In this document: positions 1-5,787 of the stretch, piece by piece
Layout of the letters: each line of letters begins with the position of its first letter
Position numbering within the stretch: the first letter of the stretch is position 1
Origin: BB31 sp964582525
GTDB lineage: Bacteria > Pseudomonadota > Gammaproteobacteria > Beggiatoales > Beggiatoaceae
Reading direction: 5' to 3'
NCBI GenBank assembly: GCA_964582525.1
Contig: CAZOSP010000098.1
Span: forward strand, 1 to 12,777
DNA length: 12,777 nt
Notes under the pieces: generated by a model
The model's input: the letters and a program-made list of their open reading frames with translations, nothing else
Database searches by the model: none
What the model was told of the DNA's origin: nothing
Program-made: the position numbers and the translations under genes

Positions 1-246
1 GACCAATAACGAGGCTGAACGTGCGCTGCGGCATTGGGTGATCATGCGCAAAATCTGCTATGGCTTTCGTTGGGGGGATGGTTCTTGCGTGTTTGCGTTG
101 TTGGCTTGGGTGACTGATACCTGCGGCTGGCGTGGTGTGTCTCTTTGGTGCTATTTGGAGCAGGTGATTCGAGAAAGACGTGCAGGTAGAAATGCACCGC
201 CGCTGCCGCCTGCTCCTATTTCGGGGGTGGGGGTCTGAATGGTTAC
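1..246 (+). mobile_element. Right end of an IS66-family insertion sequence (truncated by window edge)
   Basis: The segment holds the C-terminal transposase coding sequence and ends in CTGAATGGTTAC (235-246). Read inward from the end, this is GTAACCATTCAG, and IS66-family inverted repeats typically start with GTAA. A near-identical end, GTAACCGTTCAG, lies at 12472-12483 in the orientation expected of a left end; 11 of 12 bases match. The transposase stop codon (236-238) falls inside the terminal repeat. Flanking bases 247-254 (gtatgatt) would be half of the 8-bp target duplication expected for this family; the other half is outside the window. Confidence 0.7.
2..238 (+). CDS. IS66-family transposase, C-terminal fragment (5' end outside window)
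   Basis: This is the last 78 residues of a DDE transposase that moves the IS66-type element. The frame is open from base 2 and begins TNNEAERALRHWVIMRK. That matches the conserved IS66 segment around the catalytic glutamate (the N-x-A/E-E-R-A-L-R block), followed by the usual R/K-K-I-x-Y-G stretch. Downstream, a G-S motif precedes a helical segment, and the tail is rich in proline (PPLPPAP). A GTG at 38 is internal, not the real start. The rest of the gene lies left of the window, so whether the element is intact cannot be judged. The family call is firm; activity is unknown. Confidence 0.8.
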   Translation, partial: TNNEAERALRHWVIMRKICYGFRWGDGSCVFALLAWVTDTCGWRGVSLWCYLEQVIRERRAGRNAPPLPPAPISGVGV

Positions 247-310
247 GTATGATTAGCTTCAAGACTGTCAGATTTTTACGTGGGACTGAATACTGGTAGA
301 AAAACTGCAT

Positions 311-338
311 TTGCATAAATACAACGAGTCGCTATAAT
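311..338 (+). promoter_or_regulatory. Candidate sigma-70 promoter for dnaN
   Basis: A perfect -10 hexamer TATAAT (333-338) sits 16 bases after a weak -35 TTGCAT (311-316). It is about 165 bases upstream of the dnaN start, in the 257-base stretch between the IS66 end and dnaN. The rest of that stretch has only small palindromes (for example AGAAGCTTCT at 376-385) and no gene that I can support. The placement would give dnaN its own promoter despite the IS insertion upstream. Confidence 0.45.
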
Positions 339-503
339 TCAGAATTTAACGCAATCTAACTCATTGATGTTACGCAGAAGCTTCTTTTTCGTTGATTTTG
401 ATGAATTGAACAGCGACAAGAGAGCTTCAGTTTCATGGCTCAGTTTTTTCTAAAAACACGCAACTGCGTCACTTACGCAATTAAGTTCAATAAGGCTTAA
501 GCT

Positions 504-1613
504 ATGCACTTTGAAATTTCTCGAAAAGCTCTCCTACCGCCCCTCAAGATGGTGTCTGGCATTGTGGAGAAAAAACAAACTTTACCCATTCTTGCTAATA
601 CACTGATTAAAGTGAATGGTGAACAACTACATTTCACTGCTACCGACACCGAATTAGAAATTTCTTGCGCTGCGCAAATTGAGAGCGATTTTAACAGCGA
701 TGGCGCGGCAACCTTGCCCGCACAAAAGTTGTTCGATATTTGTCGCTCACTAGGCGAAGACGCAGTCATTCAAGTCAATCAAGAAGAAGACGGGCGTGCT
801 GTGGTTAAATCGGGACGCAGCCGTTTTGTTTTGGCTACTTTGCCTTCTGATGATTTTCCTTCCAGTGAAGAAATTGAAATCAAACTCAGTTTCAGTATGC
901 CGCAGCAAGCCCTGAAATACCTATTCAGCAAAACTCAGTTTGCTATGGCTCAACAAGATGTGCGCTATTATTTGAACGGCTTGCTGCTCGACATTCATGC
1001 CGATAAACTCAACGTAGTCGCAACTGACGGGCATCGTTTAGCCCTAGCGGAGCAGCCTTGTGAAGTCGATGTAGAAGAGACCGAGCAAGTCATATTGCCG
1101 CGTAAAGCTGTACTAGAGCTGTCGCGTATTCTCGAAGACAATGAAGAACCGGTAAAAATCAGTCTTGCCACCAGTCATATTCGTTTTGAATTATCCGGCA
1201 TTACTTTAACCAGTAAACTGATTGACGGACGCTTTCCTGATTATCGCGGGGTATTGCCGACAAATAATCAACACTTGCTCACAATTAACTGCATATTGCT
1301 TAAACAAGCATTGAATCGTTCGGCTATTCTGTCTAATGAAAAATATAAGGGCGCACGTCTCAAGCTGGCGGCTAATTTATTAGAAGTCAGTGCGCATAAC
1401 CCCGAACAAGAACAAGCCGAAGAAGAAATTGATGCGGAATATCAAGGTGAAGCGCTTGAAATTGGTTTCAGCATTATGTATTTGCTGGATGCTTTGAATG
1501 CTATTGATACTGAGCAAGCTGAGTTGTATTTCTCTGATCCCAACAGCAGTTGTCTGATTTGTCAGCAGAATACTGATAAAGTCAAATATGTTGTCATGCC
1601 CATGCGTTTATAA
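504..1613 (+). CDS. dnaN: DNA polymerase III subunit beta (sliding clamp)
   Basis: This encodes the ring-shaped processivity clamp, which dimerises around DNA and tethers the replicative polymerase and mismatch-repair and translesion factors. The 369 residues match the usual ~366-residue length and contain three clamp domains of about 120 residues each. Visible family landmarks are the N-terminal KMVSGIVEKKQTLPILANTL block, ATDTELEIS near 46-54, the central NGLLLDI...ATDGHRLA block, DGRFPDYRGVLP in the third domain, and the terminal VVMPMRL that forms part of the partner-binding pocket. The start at 504 is supported by a TAAGG sequence (491-495) 8 bases upstream. The gene stands alone: an IS66 end lies upstream, and an RNA-like element plus an MCE gene lie downstream. 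The usual dnaA-dnaN-recF-gyrB order is therefore not seen here. Confidence 0.97.
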   Translation: MHFEISRKALLPPLKMVSGIVEKKQTLPILANTLIKVNGEQLHFTATDTELEISCAAQIESDFNSDGAATLPAQKLFDICRSLGEDAVIQVNQEEDGRAVVKSGRSRFVLATLPSDDFPSSEEIEIKLSFSMPQQALKYLFSKTQFAMAQQDVRYYLNGLLLDIHADKLNVVATDGHRLALAEQPCEVDVEETEQVILPRKAVLELSRILEDNEEPVKISLATSHIRFELSGITLTSKLIDGRFPDYRGVLPTNNQHLLTINCILLKQALNRSAILSNEKYKGARLKLAANLLEVSAHNPEQEQAEEEIDAEYQGEALEIGFSIMYLLDALNAIDTEQAELYFSDPNSSCLICQQNTDKVKYVVMPMRL

Positions 1614-1618
1614 ACGAC

Positions 1619-1645
1619 ACTTCTCGCGGTTGGCTTTTCGGAAAA
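1619..1645. repeat. Short dispersed repeat, copy 1
   Basis: The 12-mer ACTTCTCGCGGT (1619-1630), followed two bases later by GCTTTTC, recurs at 4792-4811 just upstream of hypA. This copy begins 5 bases after the dnaN stop codon. After the shared core the two copies diverge into different short T-run and A-run sequences. The origin is unknown. Confidence 0.5.
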
Positions 1646-1671
1646 ATCTAATCTTTCAGACCTTCACCCAC

Positions 1672-1895
1672 CACTTTTGGAGTGCCAAGTCCGTAGCTTG
1701 ACAGGTTAAGTGCCTCGAATTAAAAATCCGAAAACGTGACCCTGCAAAGCATAAAATATGGACTTTACGAGGGCGACGCCCTAGTCCCTATAGAAACGCT
1801 TGACTTAGGAATGACCACAAAACAATGCCCGAAAGTATGCGAACGTAAACCCTCTAGGTTTTCAATACCTAGAGGGTTTGAGTTTCGGGTATTAT
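1672..1895 (+). ncRNA. Probable HEARO-type omega RNA (IscB/IsrB guide RNA scaffold), solo copy without nuclease gene
   Basis: HEARO RNAs, now known as omega RNAs, guide IscB/IsrB-family nucleases encoded by IS200/IS605-like elements. Seen here in order are an outer stem CACTT (1672-1676)/AAGTG (1708-1712) enclosing GTCCGTAGCTTGAC, a compact hairpin AGGGC-GAC-GCCCT (1770-1782) followed by AGTCCC and GAAACGC, and a GCGAACGTAAA block. A perfect 12-bp terminal hairpin follows (1847-1858 with 1868-1879, 9-base loop), enclosed by CCCGAAA (1828-1834)/TTTCGGG (1883-1889). From memory, the IscB omega RNA has the same landmarks in the same order: a CCGTAGGTTGA in its first stem, GGGCG...CCC then AGTCCC and GAAC, and a terminal CCTCT/AGAGG hairpin after a GGAAC. 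No covariance search was possible. The next gene is an MCE protein, not IscB. It could instead be an unrelated structured element or a terminator. Confidence 0.6.
1847..1879 (+). other. Perfect 12-bp hairpin at the 3' end of the omega-like RNA
   Basis: AAACCCTCTAGG (1847-1858) pairs fully with CCTAGAGGGTTT (1868-1879) across a 9-base loop. It is followed by GAGTTTC rather than a U-run, so it is not a classic intrinsic terminator. A TTG at 1878 in its right arm opens the reading frame of the following gene, but this is an unlikely start. Confidence 0.8.
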
Positions 1896-1961
1896 TGGAT
1901 GTCCACCCTTAATGGCAAGCGAAGTGGTGCTTGGGAACGAGAAAACGAGAAAAATATCAAA

Positions 1962-3380
1962 ATGAGCAACCCTGATTTTCCTCAAGCGGACTTGCGTCCG
2001 CGCCGTCGTTTTAGCGGTTTTAAGCTTGTTCCGCTCGCCGCCTTACTGCTCACCTTGAGCTTGTTTTATTTGGCGTGGCATCAGCGCGGTATTCCAATTA
2101 CACTACAGTTTGCACAGGGACACGGCTTAAAAGTTGGCGATACTTTGCGCTATCGTGGTATCGAAATCGGCGCGGTGCGCGAGGTGTTATTGACCCCTGA
2201 ATTGCAAAGCGTTGAAGTTAAGCTACATGTCTTGTCATCAGCGCACAATCTACTACGCGCCGGCAGTCAGTTCTGGATTGTGCGTCCGCAGGTAGATTTG
2301 TCCGGCGCGTCGGGCTTAGATACGGTCATTGGGGCGAATTATTTGCGCGTACTGCCCGGCGACGGTGTGCCACAACGCGCTTTTATCGGTTTGGAAAATC
2401 CGCCCTATTTGTCGCTGATGCCCAAAGGAGGACAGAATATTTTGTTGCGCACCCGTGCGCAAGGTGCTTTAAGTGCTGGCGCGCCAGTGACTTATCGGCA
2501 AGTAGTGATCGGGCGTTTAATTCAGGTCGCGCTGGGTAAGGACGCGAGCAGTGTGGAGGTGCAGGCTTATATTGAACCGACTTATGTTAATTTGCTGCGT
2601 GACAATAATCATTTTTGGAAAAGCAGCGGTGCGCGCTTGGATGCGGGTTGGCTGCGCGGTATTTCGCTGGAAATTGAGTCGGTGCAAAGTCTGGTGACAG
2701 GTGGCGTGACCATGGCTATTCCGCCGCTGCCGGGGGCGCGGGTGGCAGATGGACAGGTTTATCCTCTCTATGATAAGCCGCAAACGGCATGGCTAGATTG
2801 GCAGGCGCATTTGCAAATTCATGCGTCGGGCGATGCGAACAGACCCGTGCCACAACCGATTCGCGCTCAGTTAAGTTGGGAAAATGAGGGCTGGCTGAAT
2901 GCTCTGAAGGAGACGCGCCGCAGTGCTTGGGTGTTGCCTGTGGAGGGGGGCTTGTTGGGGGTTCAAGAGATGTTTGCTATGCCTAAGCGAGCAAAAATGG
3001 ACAGCGTACATTTGCAAGTCGGCGAAACGGCTATTCGTTTGCAAACCAGTGTTGCCCAGCCTTTGGTGGATGGCGTTGCCGTGCTGCCTTATCAACATAG
3101 CCTGCCTACTTGGTCGTTACACCGTTATGCGACACAGCCTGAAGATGCGCAAATTTATACCAGCCCAGAACGTGCGCCGCGTTTTGTTACGGCGGATCGT
3201 TTTCTAGCGGATGGTAGCGGCATTTGGTGGTTAGATGAGCAAGCCTTGACTGAGGCTTATTGGCATGGCGCACCCGTGCTTGCTGCCAGTGATGGTAAAT
3301 TATTAGGTATCTTAGTGGTTGCCCAACAGCAGGCAAAAGTTGTACTCTTACCAGACATAACTATAAAAAACGCCCATTAA
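1962..3380 (+). CDS. PqiB/MlaD-like MCE-domain protein with atypical C-terminal domain
   Basis: The protein is membrane-anchored and probably acts in lipid or hydrophobic-molecule transport across the periplasm, as PqiB and other MCE proteins do. From the chosen ATG it has 472 residues: a basic cytoplasmic start (LRPRRRF), one transmembrane helix (about 21-39), MCE domain 1 (about 44-134, with G-x-x-L-K-V-GD-x-L-R-YRGIEIGAV), and MCE domain 2 (about 159-255). A ~190-residue C-terminal region (280-472) does not resemble a third MCE domain; E. coli PqiB has three in 546 residues. The frame is open back to TTG 1878 and ATG 1899, but residues before ATG 1962 are polar and fall in or next to the RNA element. 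The start at 1962 puts the basic-then-hydrophobic signal anchor where expected, although no strong ribosome site is seen. No PqiA or PqiC gene is adjacent. Confidence 0.85.
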   Translation: MSNPDFPQADLRPRRRFSGFKLVPLAALLLTLSLFYLAWHQRGIPITLQFAQGHGLKVGDTLRYRGIEIGAVREVLLTPELQSVEVKLHVLSSAHNLLRAGSQFWIVRPQVDLSGASGLDTVIGANYLRVLPGDGVPQRAFIGLENPPYLSLMPKGGQNILLRTRAQGALSAGAPVTYRQVVIGRLIQVALGKDASSVEVQAYIEPTYVNLLRDNNHFWKSSGARLDAGWLRGISLEIESVQSLVTGGVTMAIPPLPGARVADGQVYPLYDKPQTAWLDWQAHLQIHASGDANRPVPQPIRAQLSWENEGWLNALKETRRSAWVLPVEGGLLGVQEMFAMPKRAKMDSVHLQVGETAIRLQTSVAQPLVDGVAVLPYQHSLPTWSLHRYATQPEDAQIYTSPERAPRFVTADRFLADGSGIWWLDEQALTEAYWHGAPVLAASDGKLLGILVVAQQQAKVVLLPDITIKNAH

Positions 3381-3408
3381 ATCTCATTTCCAAAGGAGTC
3401 TTTTGACT

Positions 3409-3492
3409 ATGAAAATCCAACACTGTTGTATTGCTGCCGGTTTTGTTGTTAGCAGCTTATTTTACTTATTTGGATACGCCCTTAATGGCTAG
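3409..3492 (+). CDS. Possible 27-residue hydrophobic membrane peptide
   Basis: A strong ribosome-binding site AAAGGAG (3393-3399) precedes an ATG at 3409, 28 bases after the MCE gene stop. The reading frame gives a 27-residue peptide starting MKIQHCCIAAGFVVSS. It has a short positive start and one hydrophobic helix of about 18 residues, and ends in TAG at 3490-3492. It probably shares the MCE gene's transcript and ends before the palindromic terminator at 3547. The same frame stays open for another 44 codons after the TAG, so this could be the start of a longer gene broken by a nonsense mutation. It could also be a genuine small membrane protein or a chance ORF. I do not recognise it. Confidence 0.4.
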   Translation: MKIQHCCIAAGFVVSSLFYLFGYALNG

Positions 3493-3546
3493 ACCTTAGT
3501 TTTACAAAATGGCTCTTTATGGGTAACCATTCACACCCCGCACCAG

Positions 3547-3580
3547 AACCTGACAGGTCTTCAAGACCTGTCAGGTTTTT
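3547..3580 (+). terminator. Palindromic intrinsic terminator after the MCE operon
   Basis: AACCTGACAGGTCTT (3547-3561) is perfectly complementary to 3563-3577 around a single central base, and a TTTTT run (3576-3580) follows on the plus strand. It lies between the plus-strand MCE genes and the convergent minus-strand hypB end, so it can serve as the plus-strand terminator and act as a 3' hairpin for hypB. The perfect symmetry is unusual for a plain terminator. Confidence 0.75.
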
Positions 3581-3634
3581 ACTTGAGAGATGTGAACGCT
3601 TACCTTTATTGCTCCTTAGCCATGTAGAAGAATG

Positions 3635-4429
3635 CTAATGGTGATGATGATGCGCTGGCGGCAAAATACTTGGCTGTGTAGTGGCTTGTTGCTGTTGCCG
3701 AGCTTGTCTTAGCCAATCCAACCAGCCTTGTAAGCGTGTTTCTGGCTTGACTGACACTTCAATAACTCGCGCTTGATTGGCTAAAGCACGTAGGTTTTGT
3801 TCAGCTTTTGCGCAGGAAAAATCGTCCAACACCGCCAATAAATCGGTTTTACTCAATAACATCAAATCCGCTGCACGAAACATCACCGGATATTTAGCGG
3901 GCTTATCATCGCCTTCGGTGACTGACAATAGCACCACACTGTGATGATGCCCTAAATCAAAACTGGCGGGACACACTAGATTGCCGACATTTTCAATAAA
4001 TAATATATCAATTTGTGCTAAATCCATTTGATGCAGCGCGTCATGCACCAGATGCGCGTCTAAATGACACGCGCTGCCGGTAGTAATCTGCACCGCTGGC
4101 ACGCCTTTGGCGCGAATCCGTTGCGCGTCATTTTCGGTTTCCAGATCGCCTTCAATCACGGCTATGCGTAGCTCGTCGCGCAGGGCTTCAATCGTGGCTT
4201 CTAGTAAAGCTGTTTTGCCCGCCCCCGGCGAGGACATCAAATTCAACACTAGCACCCCGTGCTGGGCAAAATGAGCGCGATTATGCGCGGCTTGATGGTC
4301 ATTTTCATGCAGTAAGCTGTGCAGCACTTCAACGGCTTGTTTGCCGTCTACGGTTTTGGCTAATTTACCAGCATTTTCAAGTAGATGTTGATTGCCTGAG
4401 GTGACATTACAGCCGCAAGTATCACACAT
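3635..4429 (-). CDS. hypB: Hydrogenase nickel incorporation GTPase HypB
   Basis: HypB is a metal-binding GTPase that works with HypA (and SlyD where present) to insert nickel into the large subunit of NiFe hydrogenase in the cytoplasm. The 264-residue protein carries the N-terminal high-affinity nickel motif C-x-x-C-G-C (C2, C5, C7), the P-loop SSPGAGKT (66-73), EGDLETENDAQRI (93-105), the G-domain metal-site residues C121, H122 and C153, and the guanine-specificity segment SKTD (193-196). It ends in five histidines after a Q-rich linker, and an HHH run lies at 161-163; both could store metal. The start is supported by AAAGGAG overlapping the hypA stop, with a gap of 13 bases, so hypA and hypB are co-transcribed. 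No hydrogenase structural genes are in view. Confidence 0.96.
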   Translation of the reverse strand: MCDTCGCNVTSGNQHLLENAGKLAKTVDGKQAVEVLHSLLHENDHQAAHNRAHFAQHGVLVLNLMSSPGAGKTALLEATIEALRDELRIAVIEGDLETENDAQRIRAKGVPAVQITTGSACHLDAHLVHDALHQMDLAQIDILFIENVGNLVCPASFDLGHHHSVVLLSVTEGDDKPAKYPVMFRAADLMLLSKTDLLAVLDDFSCAKAEQNLRALANQARVIEVSVKPETRLQGWLDWLRQARQQQQATTQPSILPPAHHHHH

Positions 4430-4442
4430 AAGTTTTGCTCCT

Positions 4443-4787
4443 TTAGGTATTCATTTCGAGACTGGCAAGCAACATTTCATCGCCGCTTATCAGGCGTGTT
4501 TGCCAACTGCCACAATGCGCGCAGAGCAAGCGGTTTGCCGTCGCCGCGCTGTGTTTACCGCAGGTTTGACAATGGACTTGAATGGGTAGGTTGTGAATTT
4601 CCAGCGTTGCTCCTTCTGCCACCGTCCCCGCCGCTGCCAGCGGATAAGCTTGTTGCAACAGATGTGCATCAACACCGGATAAAGCACCGATATGCAGGAC
4701 AATTTTATCTACGCTGCGGGCTGTATGTTGGCGTGCTAAGTGTTCAACTTGATCAAGCAAGGCTCGACAAATGGACAGTTCGTGCAT
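4443..4787 (-). CDS. hypA: Hydrogenase/urease maturation nickel chaperone HypA
   Basis: HypA is a small nickel chaperone and zinc protein that delivers nickel to HypB and the hydrogenase large subunit. Its 114 residues match the family length. The nickel site is the N-terminal MHE (H2, E3) within MHELSICRALLDQV. The structural zinc site is C73-x-x-C76 and C89-x-x-C92. It is the first gene of a hypA-hypB pair and starts 154 bases after the V-ATPase subunit F stop on the same strand. The upstream ribosome site is only moderate (GAGAAG) and lies inside copy 2 of the short dispersed repeat. Whether hypAB is read through from the ATPase operon or has its own promoter cannot be decided; no clear promoter is visible in the gap. 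Confidence 0.96.
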   Translation of the reverse strand: MHELSICRALLDQVEHLARQHTARSVDKIVLHIGALSGVDAHLLQQAYPLAAAGTVAEGATLEIHNLPIQVHCQTCGKHSAATANRLLCAHCGSWQTRLISGDEMLLASLEMNT

Positions 4788-4791
4788 ATAG

Positions 4792-4816
4792 ACTTCTCGC
4801 GGTCAGCTTTTCCGAT
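4792..4816. repeat. Short dispersed repeat, copy 2 (hypA leader)
   Basis: ACTTCTCGCGGT (4792-4803), then GCTTTTC after two bases, matches the copy at 1619. Read on the minus strand it supplies the purine-rich GAGAAG just upstream of hypA. In the same gap, ATTTTGG and CCAAAAT form an inverted pair (about 4815-4821 and 4863-4869), and GTCAGCTTT occurs twice (about 4802-4810 and 4850-4858). Confidence 0.45.
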
Positions 4817-4941
4817 TTTGGAGCAAGGCGGCGCGCTAACGAAAGAAGCACGTCAGCTTTAGCCAAAATGAACGCTCATAGCACCATCGCTGTCTAAATC
4901 AGGCTTTTTGTCTGGGGGATGTGAAGAATACTGACGCTATG

Positions 4942-5256
4942 TCAATCACCTAGTGCTGACGCACCTAATACACGCTTGACCAGTTCTTCTACTGGGGGAT
5001 GGTAATTCTGCGCGTCATTCAAAGGCGGCAAACTGACTAATACAACTTCACCGCTGTCTTGACGAATTCTTTGATAACAAGAACCGGTATTTGTCAATAG
5101 ATTTTGTTCGACAAAAACCAGTGCTTTTTCTTTCTTGTTGAGTAATTCACACAACACATCTTCGAGAATGGACGGGTTTGCCTCTGGGTATGTTTCAAAC
5201 CCCAACAGCTCAAACCCGTCCATTAAATGCTTTGAACCCAAAGCTAATAAACGCAT
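4942..5256 (-). CDS. V/A-type ATPase subunit F
   Basis: Subunit F is a small central-stalk protein that binds the rotor subunit D in the V1/A1 sector and can regulate ATP hydrolysis. The 104 residues match the family's ~100-110. The protein opens with a strand-turn motif, MRLLALGSKHLMDGFELLGF, like the family's I-G-D-x-D-T-V-x-G-F-x-L-A-G but without the GD. An alternating strand/helix fold follows (KKEKALVFVEQNLL, then EVVLVSLPPL), and the protein ends in a helix after HPPVEELVKRVLG. Its ATG overlaps the stop of the proteolipid gene by one base (TAATG), indicating coupling. It is the last ATPase gene here. The partner D and the catalytic A and B genes do not follow, which is unusual because F normally precedes A, B and D. 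Confidence 0.85.
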   Translation of the reverse strand: MRLLALGSKHLMDGFELLGFETYPEANPSILEDVLCELLNKKEKALVFVEQNLLTNTGSCYQRIRQDSGEVVLVSLPPLNDAQNYHPPVEELVKRVLGASALGD

Positions 5257-5711
5257 TAGAATTTATCCAACAACAAAATAGTGACCACCAAACCATAAAT
5301 CGCAATGCCTTCTGCCAGCCCGATATAAATCAAACTACGCCCAAAGGTTTCTGGTTTTTCTGCGACCACGGCTAAAGCAGCCGCACCAATAGGTCCCACC
5401 GCTAACCCTGCGCCAATGGTTGCAATCGCCGTTGGAATACCGGCACCAATAATGGCAAGCCCTAAGCCTATAGAGATGTCTTTGGTGGTTTCTACTGCCG
5501 CCGCAGTTTCCGCCATAACGCCTTGTAATGCCGATAATAAAAGCACGATTAAGGCGGCTACAAAGGCTAACACATTGATGCCAAACACGGCTTTTAAGCG
5601 ACGCATAGCAGTGGCTTGAGCGGCTTCGGGAAGTGGCTGCATCTGGTAATAAAAACCTACCATAATGGTCAGCAAGGTGATAAAACTCATAAAAACAACA
5701 GCTAAGTACAT
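5256..5711 (-). CDS. V/A-type ATPase proteolipid subunit K (c-ring)
   Basis: Subunit K is the membrane ring subunit that carries ions during rotation. From the chosen start it has 151 residues and four hydrophobic helices (about 2-22, 42-62, 80-105 and 120-148). The second hairpin is the recognisable proteolipid: a Gly/Ala-rich helix (IGLGLAIIGAGIPTAIATIG), the polar loop AEKPETFGRS, and the ion-binding E134 in GLAEGIAIYG. The first hairpin has no carboxylate and is not glycine-rich. No glutamine typical of sodium sites is evident in the Gly-rich helix, so proton coupling is the better guess. The start at 5711 is preferred over ATG 5726 because GAGGAG sits about 8 bases upstream of 5711 and overlaps the earlier ATG. 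The gene lies 76 bases downstream of subunit I. Confidence 0.9.
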   Translation of the reverse strand: MYLAVVFMSFITLLTIMVGFYYQMQPLPEAAQATAMRRLKAVFGINVLAFVAALIVLLLSALQGVMAETAAAVETTKDISIGLGLAIIGAGIPTAIATIGAGLAVGPIGAAALAVVAEKPETFGRSLIYIGLAEGIAIYGLVVTILLLDKF

Positions 5712-5787
5712 AAAATTGCTCCTCATTGAGTGAATAATGTTGATTAAAATTGCGAAAACTATTGCTGTATTTGCGGGACGCGCTTTT

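Noticed and set aside
1878..1961. Longer N-terminus of the MCE protein from TTG 1878 or ATG 1899
   Set aside because: The extra residues are polar, overlap the RNA hairpin, and would displace the signal-anchor from the N-terminus.
3490..3492. TAG as a recoded amino acid
   Set aside because: No evidence for pyrrolysine or suppressor machinery in the window; kept only as one possibility for the broken or small ORF.
4496..4897. 133-residue plus-strand ORF over hypA
   Set aside because: Runs antisense to the clearly conserved hypA and has no family features.
5712..5726. Upstream ATG for the proteolipid subunit
   Set aside because: It overlaps the ribosome-binding sequence of the ATG at 5711 and has no ribosome site of its own.
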